From Bacilli bacterium (GTDB lineage: Bacteria; Bacillota_I; Bacilli_A; RF39; UBA660), in assembly GCA_017484065.1 (NCBI GenBank), contig JAFUTX010000018.1, positions 62,001-126,000 on the forward strand: 64,000 bases of DNA. The letters run 5' to 3'. A model generated the notes under the pieces. That model ran no database searches. It had not been told where the DNA came from and saw only the letters and a program-made list of their open reading frames with translations. The position numbers and the translations under genes are program-made. Below, piece by piece: positions 34,106 to 43,150 of the stretch (the first letter of the stretch is position 1; each line of letters opens with the position of its first letter).

Positions 34106-35084
34106 AATTAGCTTTCCATTTAGCATATAATGTATAACTTTGATTAATAGGGGTATTAAAATCAAATAGTTGCTCGTTATAATACCATCCTAAGAATGTA
34201 TATCCGTTTCTAACTGGGTCTGGTACTGGTTTTGATGCCTTATCTCCTTTTAATACGTTTTGTGCTATTGGAATATTTTTAGAACCTTTTGGATCAAATG
34301 AAACACTGTAATATATACTTGTTTTTACTTCTGTTTTTGGTATTGTAGTAGTTGTTGAATTATTTGTTGTAGTGTTGTTAGTTGTAGTATTACTATTTGT
34401 ATTTGTAGAAGTACTACTTTTTGTTGTAGTTTTAGTTGAACTGTTAGTTGTAGTTGATTTCTTTGTTGTTGTACTTGATTTAGTTGTAGTCTTTGTACTT
34501 GTTGATGGTGCAGGAACAGGTGTAGTTGTTACTGATTCTTTATTTTCTACTGGAGTAGTATTTTCAGCAGGAGTTTCGTTTTCTTTATTTTCAGTATTCT
34601 CAACTTCTTCTGGTTGTTTTTCAACTACATCGACATCTATATCATCAACTTCGTTTTCTTCTTTAGTAATTGTTGAAATGATGTAATTTTGTTCATCATC
34701 ACAAGTAAGTTGTACTTTTAAAGAATACTTGTTAGAAGCTGTTTTTTTCATTTCAGCAAAACTGTTAGTTGGACTACAAGAATTTCCTTTACTATCTTTT
34801 AAATTGTCGATATATTTTTGTTCGATTAGTTCTTTTAATGTTACTTTATTAGTATCACCAATTTCAGTTGGTAATTTATCATCAGTATAGTATTTTTCTG
34901 ATACTTTCTTTAGATTTTGAAAATTTGTAGCAAATGTATTACCATTATTACTTGTTGTTTTATCATCCTTATTAATTAATGATCTAAATAAGAAGAATGC
35001 TATTAATAAAACTAGGATAATAACTACTATTTTAAATATAATTGATTTCCAACTTCTTTTCTTTACTACTGTTTCATCATACAT
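34104..35084 (-). CDS. membrane-anchored surface protein with Thr/Ser-rich stalk and InlB-type repeat
   Basis: 326 residues. A short basic N-terminus, one membrane helix (~13-32), a pilin-like globular part (~45-145; YYTDDKLPTEIGDTNKVTLKELIEQKYI, two Cys), an acidic Glu/Thr linker, a 75-residue Thr/Ser/Lys stalk and a C-terminal Listeria-Bacteroides (InlB B-type) repeat (VSFDPKGSKNIP...GYTFLGWYYNEQLFDF...YTLYAKW). Such repeats mediate surface contacts. There is no LPXTG, so it hangs by its N-terminal anchor. The stalk codons are nearly all ACT/ACA. Confidence 0.85.
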   Translation of the reverse strand: MYDETVVKKRSWKSIIFKIVVIILVLLIAFFLFRSLINKDDKTTSNNGNTFATNFQNLKKVSEKYYTDDKLPTEIGDTNKVTLKELIEQKYIDNLKDSKGNSCSPTNSFAEMKKTASNKYSLKVQLTCDDEQNYIISTITKEENEVDDIDVDVVEKQPEEVENTENKENETPAENTTPVENKESVTTTPVPAPSTSTKTTTKSSTTTKKSTTTNSSTKTTTKSSTSTNTNSNTTTNNTTTNNSTTTTIPKTEVKTSIYYSVSFDPKGSKNIPIAQNVLKGDKASKPVPDPVRNGYTFLGWYYNEQLFDFNTPINQSYTLYAKWKAN

Positions 35085-35149
35085 ATAGGATTCACCCCTT
35101 CAATTAGTAATTAATGATACCATAAAATCGAACAAATGTCAATTTATCC

Positions 35150-35178
35150 TTGCAAATTTCTAAGTTTTGTTGTATTCT
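35150..35178 (+). promoter_or_regulatory. promoter of typA
   Basis: TTGCAA at 35150-35155, 17-base spacer, TATTCT at 35173-35178. Confidence 0.6.
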
Positions 35179-35211
35179 TTATAAGTGTATTTCGTGAAAG
35201 AAGGGACTATA

Positions 35212-37020
35212 GTGGAGAAAATTATAAATATTGCCGTAGTAGCACACGTTGATGCTGGTAAAAGCACTTTAGTTGATGCGTTACTTGAACAAAATGGTGT
35301 ATTTGATGAACATGAGGAAGTTGTAGATTGTGTAATGGATAGCAATGACTTAGAAAGAGAAAGAGGTATAACTATCTATTCTAAGAACTGTGCTATTAGG
35401 TATAAAGATTATAAAATTAACATAGTCGATACTCCAGGCCATGCTGATTTTTCTAGTGAAGTGGAAAGAGTTATTAGAACTGTTGATACTGTTGTTTTAA
35501 TAGTTGATTCAAGTGAAGGACCAATGCCTCAAACTAGATTTGTTTTAAAACAAGCTTTAGAACAAAATTTAAGACCGATACTATTTATTAATAAGATAGA
35601 TAAAAAAGATGCTCGTCCTGAGGAAGTAGTTGATATGACATTTAATTTGTTTATGGAATTAAATGCTAGTGATGAACAATTAGATTTCCCTATAGTATAT
35701 GGTATTGCTCGTGACGGTATAGCTAAATTAGATATTAATGATGAGAGTGATTCAATCGAACCATTACTTGAAACTATTTTAAAACAAGTTAAACCTTATG
35801 AAGGTAGTGAAGAGGATAATTTACAATTACAAATATCTTCATTAGACTACGATTCATTTATTGGTCGATTAGGAATTGGACGTGTAACTAAAGGTAAAAT
35901 TAGTAAAGGACAAAATGTTACTGTAGTAAAAAATAATGGTGATGTTTCTTCTTTTAGAATAACTAAACTATTTGTTCAAGAAGGCATTAAGAGAGTTGAA
36001 AAAGATGAAGCTTTTTATGGCGATATAGTTACTTTTGCTGGATGCAGTGATATTTCTATAGGTGATACTGTTTGTAGTAAAGATGTAATTGATCCACTTC
36101 CTCCAATTGTTATTGAAACTCCTACTATGTCTATGAACTTTTTAGTTAATAATAGTCCATTTGCTGGATTAGATAAGAAAAGTAAATTTTTAACTAGTCG
36201 TCATATTAAAGATAGATTAGATAAGGAATTAGAAACTAATGTTGGTTTAAGAGTAGAAGAACTACCAAATAGTGATGGATTTAAGGTATCTGGTAGAGGT
36301 GAACTACACTTATCAGTTTTAATAGAAAATATGAGAAGAGAAGGATATGAACTTAGTGTTAGTAAACCTGAAGTATTATTCGAAGAGATTGATGGTGTTA
36401 AATGTGAACCTTTTGAACGAGTTATAGTTAATTGTCCAGGTGATTATCAAGGTACTATAATTAATGATTTACAAGAAAGAAAAGCTACTTTAGAAGTTGT
36501 TAGTACAAATGATGAGGGTTATGCTCATTTAGAGTTTAGTGCTCCAACTCGTGGTTTAATTGGATATCGTAGTGCATTTATTACTAATACTCGTGGAGAA
36601 GGTATAATGGTTAGAAGTTTTGATTGTTATAAGCCTTATGTTGGTGAATTGCAAACACGTAAAAATGGTGTACTTGTTTCTATGGAAACTGGTAAAACGC
36701 TAGGTTATTCATTATATAATTTACAAGATAGAGGTACAATGATTGTTGAACCGGCTACTGATGTATATGTAGGTATGATAGTTGGTATTCATAATCGTGA
36801 TAATGATTTAAATGTTAATCCATGTAAGAATAAAGAAATGAGTAATACAAGAAGTAAGTCAGCAGATGATGCTATTGCTTTAGTACCTGCTAAAACTTTT
36901 ACTTTAGAAGAAGCATTAGAATTTATAAATGACGATGAATATGTTGAGGTTACTCCTAGTGATATTCGACTTCGTAAGAGTATATTAGATCCAAATGAAA
37001 GATTTAGAAGAAATAGATAA
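35212..37020 (+). CDS. typA: translational GTPase TypA/BipA
   Basis: 602 residues. G1 AHVDAGKSTL, G2 with RERGITIYSK, G3 DTPGHADF, G4 NKIDKKD, then EF-G-like domains and the BipA-specific C-terminal part (GVLVSMETGKTLGYSLYNLQDRGTM). It acts in 50S assembly, especially in cold or stress. GTG at 35212 is chosen because GAAGGGA lies about 8 bases upstream and the protein then starts at the usual EKIINIAVVAH. Confidence 0.95.
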   Translation: MEKIINIAVVAHVDAGKSTLVDALLEQNGVFDEHEEVVDCVMDSNDLERERGITIYSKNCAIRYKDYKINIVDTPGHADFSSEVERVIRTVDTVVLIVDSSEGPMPQTRFVLKQALEQNLRPILFINKIDKKDARPEEVVDMTFNLFMELNASDEQLDFPIVYGIARDGIAKLDINDESDSIEPLLETILKQVKPYEGSEEDNLQLQISSLDYDSFIGRLGIGRVTKGKISKGQNVTVVKNNGDVSSFRITKLFVQEGIKRVEKDEAFYGDIVTFAGCSDISIGDTVCSKDVIDPLPPIVIETPTMSMNFLVNNSPFAGLDKKSKFLTSRHIKDRLDKELETNVGLRVEELPNSDGFKVSGRGELHLSVLIENMRREGYELSVSKPEVLFEEIDGVKCEPFERVIVNCPGDYQGTIINDLQERKATLEVVSTNDEGYAHLEFSAPTRGLIGYRSAFITNTRGEGIMVRSFDCYKPYVGELQTRKNGVLVSMETGKTLGYSLYNLQDRGTMIVEPATDVYVGMIVGIHNRDNDLNVNPCKNKEMSNTRSKSADDAIALVPAKTFTLEEALEFINDDEYVEVTPSDIRLRKSILDPNERFRRNR

Positions 37021-37024
37021 TCAG

Positions 37025-37051
37025 AAAAGTAGCATATTTGTTACTTTTTTT
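37025..37051 (+). terminator. terminator after typA
   Basis: AAAAGTA/TACTTTT 7-bp stem with T-run, 4 bases after the typA stop. Confidence 0.75.
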
Positions 37052-37067
37052 AGAATGGGTGGTTTTA

Positions 37068-37820
37068 GTGAATATTGAAGATAGTATAAAACTATATGAT
37101 AAGAATAGAAATCTATTTTTTAAAAGATTGACTAAAGATGGTTTAATTGAATTAAGAAACTATGATGGTAATATAGATAAAAACAAGTTAATTAAGATGA
37201 CTAATGAATGTGTTTCATATATGTATTTAAAGAAAATGATGGATATGTTTATAATAAGAGATAGAGTATTTCCAGAAGAGTATAAAAAGTATAAAGAAGA
37301 TATTTATAAATATCCTACACTTTTAGTTAGTAGTAAGTATTGTGATTTATTAAAGTTAAAAGTTCGTGATATAGTAGCTTTAATGAATTCTGATGTAGTT
37401 ATTAATATACGAGACTTAAGAAATACTTATAAGTTATTTGAAGCTGTAGAAAAATTATCAAAACAGAATTTAAGTGTTGATGAAATGGTTTTTGAGATTG
37501 ATACCATGTTTAATCATGATTCAGTTTATTTAAAAAGCTTATTAATTTTAAATATTATTAAACCAGAAGATCAATCTGAGTTATATAATGAAATCGTTTG
37601 TAGGTATTATTATAATAATATTTCTCCTTCTGGGGTAGTTTATAATGTATTAATAAATAATCATGATTATAAAGATCTTTTAGAAGCATCTAAAGTCAAT
37701 AATGTTCGTATTCCTGATTTTGTATATCATGGATATTTAAATGAAGTTGAAGTTAAAAAAATTGAATCTTTTATAGAGCAATATAATTCTAGGAATATTA
37801 AAAAAGTAAAAAAATTATAG
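37068..37820 (+). CDS. unknown helical protein
   Basis: 250 residues, no signal or membrane segment, rich in Lys, Tyr, Asp and Asn, mostly helical. No family recognised. GTG at 37068 has GGGTGG about 6 bases upstream; the in-frame TTG upstream lies inside the terminator. Follows typA after 47 bases and may receive read-through. Confidence 0.6.
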   Translation: MNIEDSIKLYDKNRNLFFKRLTKDGLIELRNYDGNIDKNKLIKMTNECVSYMYLKKMMDMFIIRDRVFPEEYKKYKEDIYKYPTLLVSSKYCDLLKLKVRDIVALMNSDVVINIRDLRNTYKLFEAVEKLSKQNLSVDEMVFEIDTMFNHDSVYLKSLLILNIIKPEDQSELYNEIVCRYYYNNISPSGVVYNVLINNHDYKDLLEASKVNNVRIPDFVYHGYLNEVEVKKIESFIEQYNSRNIKKVKKL

Positions 37821-37826
37821 TTTAAG

Positions 37827-37856
37827 AAAATCCTTATTAAATAATTGGGATTTTTT
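37827..37856 (+). terminator. intrinsic terminator
   Basis: AAAATCCT pairs with GGGATTTT (one G-U), 12-base loop, then T-run. Confidence 0.82.
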
Positions 37857-37869
37857 GTTTTTTTAAGCT

Positions 37870-37906
37870 CACTATAGTGGACTTTAACTCTATCTTTTGA
37901 TACAAT
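37870..37906 (+). promoter_or_regulatory. promoter of lgt with overlapping palindrome
   Basis: TGGACT (37878-37883), 17-base spacer, TACAAT (37901-37906). The perfect palindrome CACTATAGTG (37870-37879) overlaps the start of the -35 and could be an operator. Confidence 0.5.
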
Positions 37907-37934
37907 TGATTTAGTTTAAGGATGGTAGATATTT

Positions 37935-38732
37935 ATGAATCCAGTTATGTTTAATATAGGTAGTATTGAAGTTAGATGGTATTCTTTTTTAATATTAGTA
38001 GCAATACTATTAGCTATAGTTTTAATGATTAAGGAAGGTAAGAAATATGGTATTGGTAAAGATGTAATATTTGATATGTGTTTTTACTGTATAATTGTTG
38101 GAATAATTGGAGCTAGAGCTTACTATGTAATATTTAATTATAAAGAATATTCTACATCACTTTTAGATATATTTAAAATATGGAATGGTGGTCTGGCTAT
38201 ACATGGTGGTATTATTGCTGGGTTAGTAACTTTAATCTTGTATTGTAAGAAACATAATTTACAAATACTTAGAATGACTGATATATTTGTTGTATCTTTA
38301 ATTCTGGCTCAAGCTATTGGTAGATGGGGTAACTTCTTTAATAGTGAAGCTCATGGACGTGCTACAAGTCTGTATTTTTTAAGAAGTTTACATATTCCTA
38401 AATTTATAATTGATGGTATGAATATAGGAGGGGTTTATTATCATCCAACTTTTCTTTATGAATCGTTATGGTGTTTACTAGGATTTATAATATTATTGAT
38501 TATAAGAAAGTTTAAACATATAAAGGTTGGAACATTAACTTGTTGTTATATTATTTGGTATAGTGTTGGTAGATTATTTATTGAAAGTTTAAGAACTGAT
38601 TCTTTAATGTTAGGTGGATTTAAGGTTGCACAAATTGTTTCAATAATAGGAATAATTATAAGTATTGGAATACTATTTTATAATAGTAAAAAAGGTAAAT
38701 ACGAAGATATGTATCACGTAAATAATATTTAA
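37935..38732 (+). CDS. lgt: prolipoprotein diacylglyceryl transferase
   Basis: 265 residues, seven membrane helices. Lgt signature RWGNFFNSEAHG near residue 133, HGGIIAGL near 93 and HPTFLYESLW. It attaches diacylglycerol from phosphatidylglycerol to the lipobox Cys of prolipoproteins. ATG behind AAGGATGG. Followed at 17 bases by gltX. Confidence 0.95.
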   Translation: MNPVMFNIGSIEVRWYSFLILVAILLAIVLMIKEGKKYGIGKDVIFDMCFYCIIVGIIGARAYYVIFNYKEYSTSLLDIFKIWNGGLAIHGGIIAGLVTLILYCKKHNLQILRMTDIFVVSLILAQAIGRWGNFFNSEAHGRATSLYFLRSLHIPKFIIDGMNIGGVYYHPTFLYESLWCLLGFIILLIIRKFKHIKVGTLTCCYIIWYSVGRLFIESLRTDSLMLGGFKVAQIVSIIGIIISIGILFYNSKKGKYEDMYHVNNI

Positions 38733-38749
38733 TTAAAGGGGTGAGATTA

Positions 38750-40180
38750 GTGGAGATAAAGACATGTTTTACGCCTTCTACAACTGGTTATATGCATATA
38801 GGTAATTTAAGAACATGTTTGTTTGCATATTTAATTGCTAAACATGATAATGGTAAATTTATGTTACGAATTGATAATACTGATGCTTCTCGGGAAATTT
38901 TGGGGAGTGAAGAGTTTGTTTATCGCGTAATGGATATGTTTAATATTAAATATGATGAGGGTCCTAGAGTTAGTAATAATCAGAATTCTTATTATCAAAA
39001 TGAACGTAATGAAATATATTTAAAATATGCAGAACAATTAGTTAGTGAAGGCAAAGCTTACTATTGTTTTTGTAATGAAGCTAAATTAGATAAAATGCGA
39101 ATTGATGCTGAAGATGCTAATCAGGTGTTTATTTATGATGAAGCTTGCTATAATTTAACTCAAGATGAAATAGATGTTAAAATGAAATACGGAGAACCTT
39201 ATGTTATAAGATTACATATCGATGATAATGAAACGACTTCTTTTCATGATGAAGTGTATGGGGATATTAGAGTTTTTAATAATGTAGTTGAGGATCCTAT
39301 TTTGATTAGAAGTGATAAGACTGCTACTTATGATTTTGCTAATGTTATAGATGATTATTTGTTTGGGGTAACGCATGTTGTTAGAGGTAGTGAGTATCTT
39401 AGCAGCATGCCAAAATATATAAGGATATATGAAGCTTTGAATGTAGAAATACCTAAGTTTATTCATTTACCTTTAATTGTTAAGAGTAATAATAAAAAGA
39501 TTAGTAAGCGTAATAAAGACGATAATGTCATGGATTTAATTAATGTTGGTTTTTTACCAGATGCTATACTTAATTATATAGCAATGCTTGGTTGGTCAAA
39601 TAATGATAATAGAGAAATATATTCTTTAGAAGAATTAGTAAAAGTATTTGATTATAAAAATATTGTTAAAAATCCTGCTATATATGATATTAAAAAGTTA
39701 GAATGGTTTAATAGGTATTATATTAATAAGATGAGTGATGATGACTATTTAGCTTTTGTTAAACCATATTTAGTTAAATATGTAGATATTAGTAATAAAA
39801 GTATTGATTATATAAATAATGTTTTACTTTTATTTAAAAATAGAATAAAATATGGACTTGAAATAATTAGTTATGTAAAATTATTTTTTAAAGATATTAT
39901 TGATTTAAATGATGTTGATAATAAAATTGTTGAAAACAATAAAAGTATTATTGATAAGGTTAAAGCTCAATTATTAAATGTTAATGAATGGAAATATGAT
40001 AACATTGTTAATGTTTTGAAAACTGTAAGTGATAGTACAGATGCTAATGTTTATGGTGTAATTAGACTTAAGTTAACTGGAATAAAGAGTGGACCAGAAA
40101 TAGCTAAAATTATCGAGATATTTGGTAAAGATGAAACATTAAAAAGATTAGGTGGGAGTGAGGTTAATGAAACTTTATAA
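38750..40180 (+). CDS. gltX: glutamyl-tRNA synthetase
   Basis: 476 residues. Class I motifs: FTPSTTGYMHIGNLRT (HIGH form HIGN) at the N-terminus and KISKRN near residue 250 for KMSKS. The catalytic start motif APSPTG is here TPSTTG, a small deviation. Usually charges tRNA-Glu, and in many Firmicutes also tRNA-Gln for later amidation. GTG at 38750 behind AGGGGTGAG. It overlaps cysS by 14 bases, as part of the gltX-cysS pair. Confidence 0.94.
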   Translation: MEIKTCFTPSTTGYMHIGNLRTCLFAYLIAKHDNGKFMLRIDNTDASREILGSEEFVYRVMDMFNIKYDEGPRVSNNQNSYYQNERNEIYLKYAEQLVSEGKAYYCFCNEAKLDKMRIDAEDANQVFIYDEACYNLTQDEIDVKMKYGEPYVIRLHIDDNETTSFHDEVYGDIRVFNNVVEDPILIRSDKTATYDFANVIDDYLFGVTHVVRGSEYLSSMPKYIRIYEALNVEIPKFIHLPLIVKSNNKKISKRNKDDNVMDLINVGFLPDAILNYIAMLGWSNNDNREIYSLEELVKVFDYKNIVKNPAIYDIKKLEWFNRYYINKMSDDDYLAFVKPYLVKYVDISNKSIDYINNVLLLFKNRIKYGLEIISYVKLFFKDIIDLNDVDNKIVENNKSIIDKVKAQLLNVNEWKYDNIVNVLKTVSDSTDANVYGVIRLKLTGIKSGPEIAKIIEIFGKDETLKRLGGSEVNETL

Positions 40181-41552
40181 TACTTTAAGTAGAACTGTAG
40201 AAGAATTTATTCCTTATAGCAATGATTGTGTTACGATGTATACTTGTGGACCAACTGTATATCATTATGCACATATAGGTAATTTAAGGACTTATATATT
40301 TGAAGATATATTAGAGAAATCTTTAAAGTTTTTAGGATACAATGTTAAAAGATGTATGAATATTACTGATGTTGGTCATTTAACTAGTGATAGTGATTCT
40401 GGTGAGGATAAAATGCTTAAAGGTGCTAAAAGAGAGAATAAATCTGTTTTAGATATAGCTAAATTTTATACTGACGAATTTAAAAAGGATGCAGAAAAAT
40501 TAAATATTAGATGGCCAGATATTGTTTCTCCTGCTACGGATAATATTGAGTTTTATATTGAAATTATAACTAAGTTATTAGATAAAGGGTATGCTTATAT
40601 ATCTGGTGGAAATATTTATTTTGATACTACTAAATTAGATGATTATTATGCTCTTACTAATCATAAAATAGATGATTTAGTTGTAGGTGTAAGAGAAGGC
40701 GTAGAAAACGATGATAATAAACGTAATCAAGCTGACTTTGTATTATGGTTTACTAAATCTAAATTTGAAGATCAAGAATTAAAATGGGGTAGCCCTTGGG
40801 GAGTTGGATATCCGGGATGGCATATTGAATGTAGTGGAATTAGTATTAAGAATTTAGGAGAATATTTAGATATTCATTGTGGTGGTGTTGATAATATTTT
40901 TCCGCATCATACTAATGAAATTGCTCAATCTGAAGCTTATTTAGGACATAAATGGTGTAAATATTGGATGCATGGAGAGCATTTAAATGATCAAAGTGGT
41001 AAGATGAGTAAAAGTAAGGGTGAGTTTTTAACTGTTTCTTTATTAGAAAGTAAAGGGTATGATCCTTTATCATATAGATTTATGTGTTTAACTAGCCACT
41101 ATCGCAAAGTATTAGAATTTTCTTATGATGCCTTAGATAATGCTACCAGTGCTTATAAAAAGTTAAAAAGTAAAGTTCAAAGTTTAGGTAGTGAGGAAAA
41201 AGAAACTGATAAGTTTGTTAAAGAGTTTAGTGATGCTATAGCAAATGATTTAAATACTAGTCAAGCGATTACAGTATTATATGATATTTTAAAATCTGAA
41301 TTAACTAATGCAGAAAAACTTTATTTAGTAAAGATGTTTGATTCAGTTTTGTCACTTAACTTATTAGATGATACTAAGGTATCTATTACTGATGAAGAAG
41401 TTAAATACATTGAAGATATGATTGATAAAAGGAATGAAGCTAAGAAAAATAAAGATTTTAAACTAGCTGATGATATTAGAAATGAATTATTAGAAAAAGG
41501 TATTGTATTAAAAGATACTAGAGAAGGAACTATTTATGAAGTTATAAAATAG
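40167..41552 (+). CDS. cysS: cysteinyl-tRNA synthetase
   Basis: 461 residues. YTCGPTVYHYAHIGNLRT (zinc Cys and HIGH region), GWHIECS, HHTNEIAQSE, and KMSKSKG near residue 274. It charges tRNA-Cys. The start within gltX suggests coupled translation. In Bacillus mrnC and rlmB follow; here the next locus is a broken yafQ gene. Confidence 0.96.
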   Translation: MKLYNTLSRTVEEFIPYSNDCVTMYTCGPTVYHYAHIGNLRTYIFEDILEKSLKFLGYNVKRCMNITDVGHLTSDSDSGEDKMLKGAKRENKSVLDIAKFYTDEFKKDAEKLNIRWPDIVSPATDNIEFYIEIITKLLDKGYAYISGGNIYFDTTKLDDYYALTNHKIDDLVVGVREGVENDDNKRNQADFVLWFTKSKFEDQELKWGSPWGVGYPGWHIECSGISIKNLGEYLDIHCGGVDNIFPHHTNEIAQSEAYLGHKWCKYWMHGEHLNDQSGKMSKSKGEFLTVSLLESKGYDPLSYRFMCLTSHYRKVLEFSYDALDNATSAYKKLKSKVQSLGSEEKETDKFVKEFSDAIANDLNTSQAITVLYDILKSELTNAEKLYLVKMFDSVLSLNLLDDTKVSITDEEVKYIEDMIDKRNEAKKNKDFKLADDIRNELLEKGIVLKDTREGTIYEVIK

Positions 41553-41562
41553 TTCTTTTTAA

Positions 41563-41857
41563 TATTATACATATTTCGACATTAAACCAACTTCTGGTTT
41601 TAGAAAGAGCTATAAAAAGGTTATTTAAACAGGGTAAGGACGATAAGAAGTTAGAAAAATTGGTTGATTTATTATCTAAAGATATAAAATTAGATGTTTC
41701 GTATAAAAATCATAAATTAAATGATGATAAGTTTTATAAGAATTGTTATGAAAGTCATATAGAACCTGATTGGTTGTTAATCTATCAATATATAGAAGAG
41801 GAACATATATTGTTATTAGTTAGTACGGGCAGTCATAGTGATTTATTTAAGATTTAA
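41563..41857 (+). pseudogene. frameshifted yafQ-family toxin gene, no antitoxin
   Basis: Two frames together give a YafQ-type endoribonuclease: frame one reads YFDIKPTSGFRKSYKKVI then stops (TAA at 41623); the other continues KQGKDDKKLEKLVDLL, YKNHKL, ESHIEPDWLLIYQYIEEE and STGSHSDLFKI. Removing one T from the ATTT run at 41623-41626 restores KKVIKQGKD. No start codon is visible upstream of YFDIKP, and no antitoxin gene precedes it. YafQ toxins cleave mRNA in the ribosome. The 3' half could still be translated from TTG at 41660, but it lacks the N-terminus. Confidence 0.85.
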
Positions 41858-41886
41858 GTTCAATATAAGGATATTGAACTTTTTTG
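41856..41886 (+). terminator. intrinsic terminator after the yafQ remnant
   Basis: Perfect 11-bp stem (41856-41866 with 41871-41881), loop AAGG, T-run. Confidence 0.9.
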
Positions 41887-41895
41887 TGTTATAAT
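41887..41895 (+). promoter_or_regulatory. extended -10 promoter of the 41924 gene
   Basis: TGTTATAAT at 41887-41895; any -35 would fall in the terminator. Confidence 0.55.
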
Positions 41896-41923
41896 AAGTT
41901 TGTGTTTAAAAGGAGTTCGATTT

Positions 41924-43150
41924 ATGATGAAAGTCTTTATTATTGGTGGTGGAGCCTCTGGTTTAGTTGCAGCAATTACTGCTAAAAGAAGTGGTGCTGA
42001 TGTTACAATCTTAGAAAGAAATGATAAGTTAGGTAGGAAACTATTATTAACTGGTAATGGTAGATGTAATTATTATAATAGTTATCAAGATTTATCTTGT
42101 TATCATTCAAGTAGTTCAGAGTTAATACCTAATTTTATCAATAGAAATAATTTAGATATGGTATTGAGTTTTTTTGATAAGTTAGGTTTGTATCCAACTA
42201 TTAAAGATGGTTATTATTATCCAGTAACTAATCAAGCTAATAGTGTTTTAGCTGTTCTTTTAAATGAGATTGAGCATCTTAATATAAATGTTGTTTATAA
42301 CTGTTATGTTACTAACATTAAAAAGAATAAAGATACTTTTGTAATTTATACCGAAGATAATAAATATATAGCAGATAAAGTAATTATTGCTACTGGTTCT
42401 AAATCATATAGTAAGACTGGTTCTGATGGATTTGGTTATAGTGTTGCTAAAGATTTTAAACATACAATAATACCTGTTTTACCTAGTTTAACTTTTCTTA
42501 AAGGTAATGAAAACTATTATAAAGACTGGAATGGAATTAGATCTAACGCGTCTGTTTCTTTATTTGAAAATGATCAGAAGATAAAAGAAGAAGTTGGTGA
42601 AATTCAATTAACGAGTGAAGGTATTAGTGGTATTTGTGTTTATAATTTAAGTGGTATTATAGCTAAAGCGTTAAATAATAATAGTAATGTACATGTAAGA
42701 ATAAACTTTGTTCCTTTTTATGAAGCATGTTCAATTAAGGATTTTGTTGATTTATTAGATAATAGAAATAAACAATTAAAGGGACGTAATGTAAGTCAGT
42801 TATTTGATGGTTTGTTAAATTATAAACTTATTAATTTATTATTAAAATTATGTAAGATTGATAATAAAATTCATTGGGAAGATTTAAGTAATGAACAAAA
42901 ATGTAATTTAGCAGATCGAATTATTAATTTTAAATTTATTCCTACTGGAGTAGGTGATTATGATAAAGCTCAAGTGTGTAGTGGTGGTGTGGCTTTAAGT
43001 GAAATTAATTTAAATACTATGGAATCATTGTTAATGCCTGGCTTATTTTTTACTGGTGAAGTAATTGATTTAGATGGTGATTGTGGTGGTTATAATTTAA
43101 CAATTGCTTGGATTAGTGGCTTGATGGCTGGAGGTCATGTAAATGATTAG
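41924..43150 (+). CDS. FAD-dependent oxidoreductase, HI0933/YhiN (BaiN-like) family
   Basis: 408 residues. FAD-binding IIGGGASGLVAAITAKRSG at the N-terminus, ERNDKLGRKLLLTGNGRCNYYN, VIIATGSKSYSKTGSDGFGY and the C-terminal GLFFTGEVIDLDGDCGGYNLTIAWISG are typical of this flavoprotein family. Proposed activities include reduction of steroid or unknown substrates. ATG 41924 behind AAAGGAG. It overlaps the next flavoprotein gene by 8 bases, so they form an operon. Confidence 0.9.
   Translation: MMKVFIIGGGASGLVAAITAKRSGADVTILERNDKLGRKLLLTGNGRCNYYNSYQDLSCYHSSSSELIPNFINRNNLDMVLSFFDKLGLYPTIKDGYYYPVTNQANSVLAVLLNEIEHLNINVVYNCYVTNIKKNKDTFVIYTEDNKYIADKVIIATGSKSYSKTGSDGFGYSVAKDFKHTIIPVLPSLTFLKGNENYYKDWNGIRSNASVSLFENDQKIKEEVGEIQLTSEGISGICVYNLSGIIAKALNNNSNVHVRINFVPFYEACSIKDFVDLLDNRNKQLKGRNVSQLFDGLLNYKLINLLLKLCKIDNKIHWEDLSNEQKCNLADRIINFKFIPTGVGDYDKAQVCSGGVALSEINLNTMESLLMPGLFFTGEVIDLDGDCGGYNLTIAWISGLMAGGHVND

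Noticed and set aside
34372-34686. Plus-strand ORF of Val/Leu/Phe composition opposite the Thr stalk
   Set aside because: It is the reverse complement of the ACT/ACA-rich stalk codons; it has no ribosome binding site and the minus-strand protein is a recognisable surface protein.
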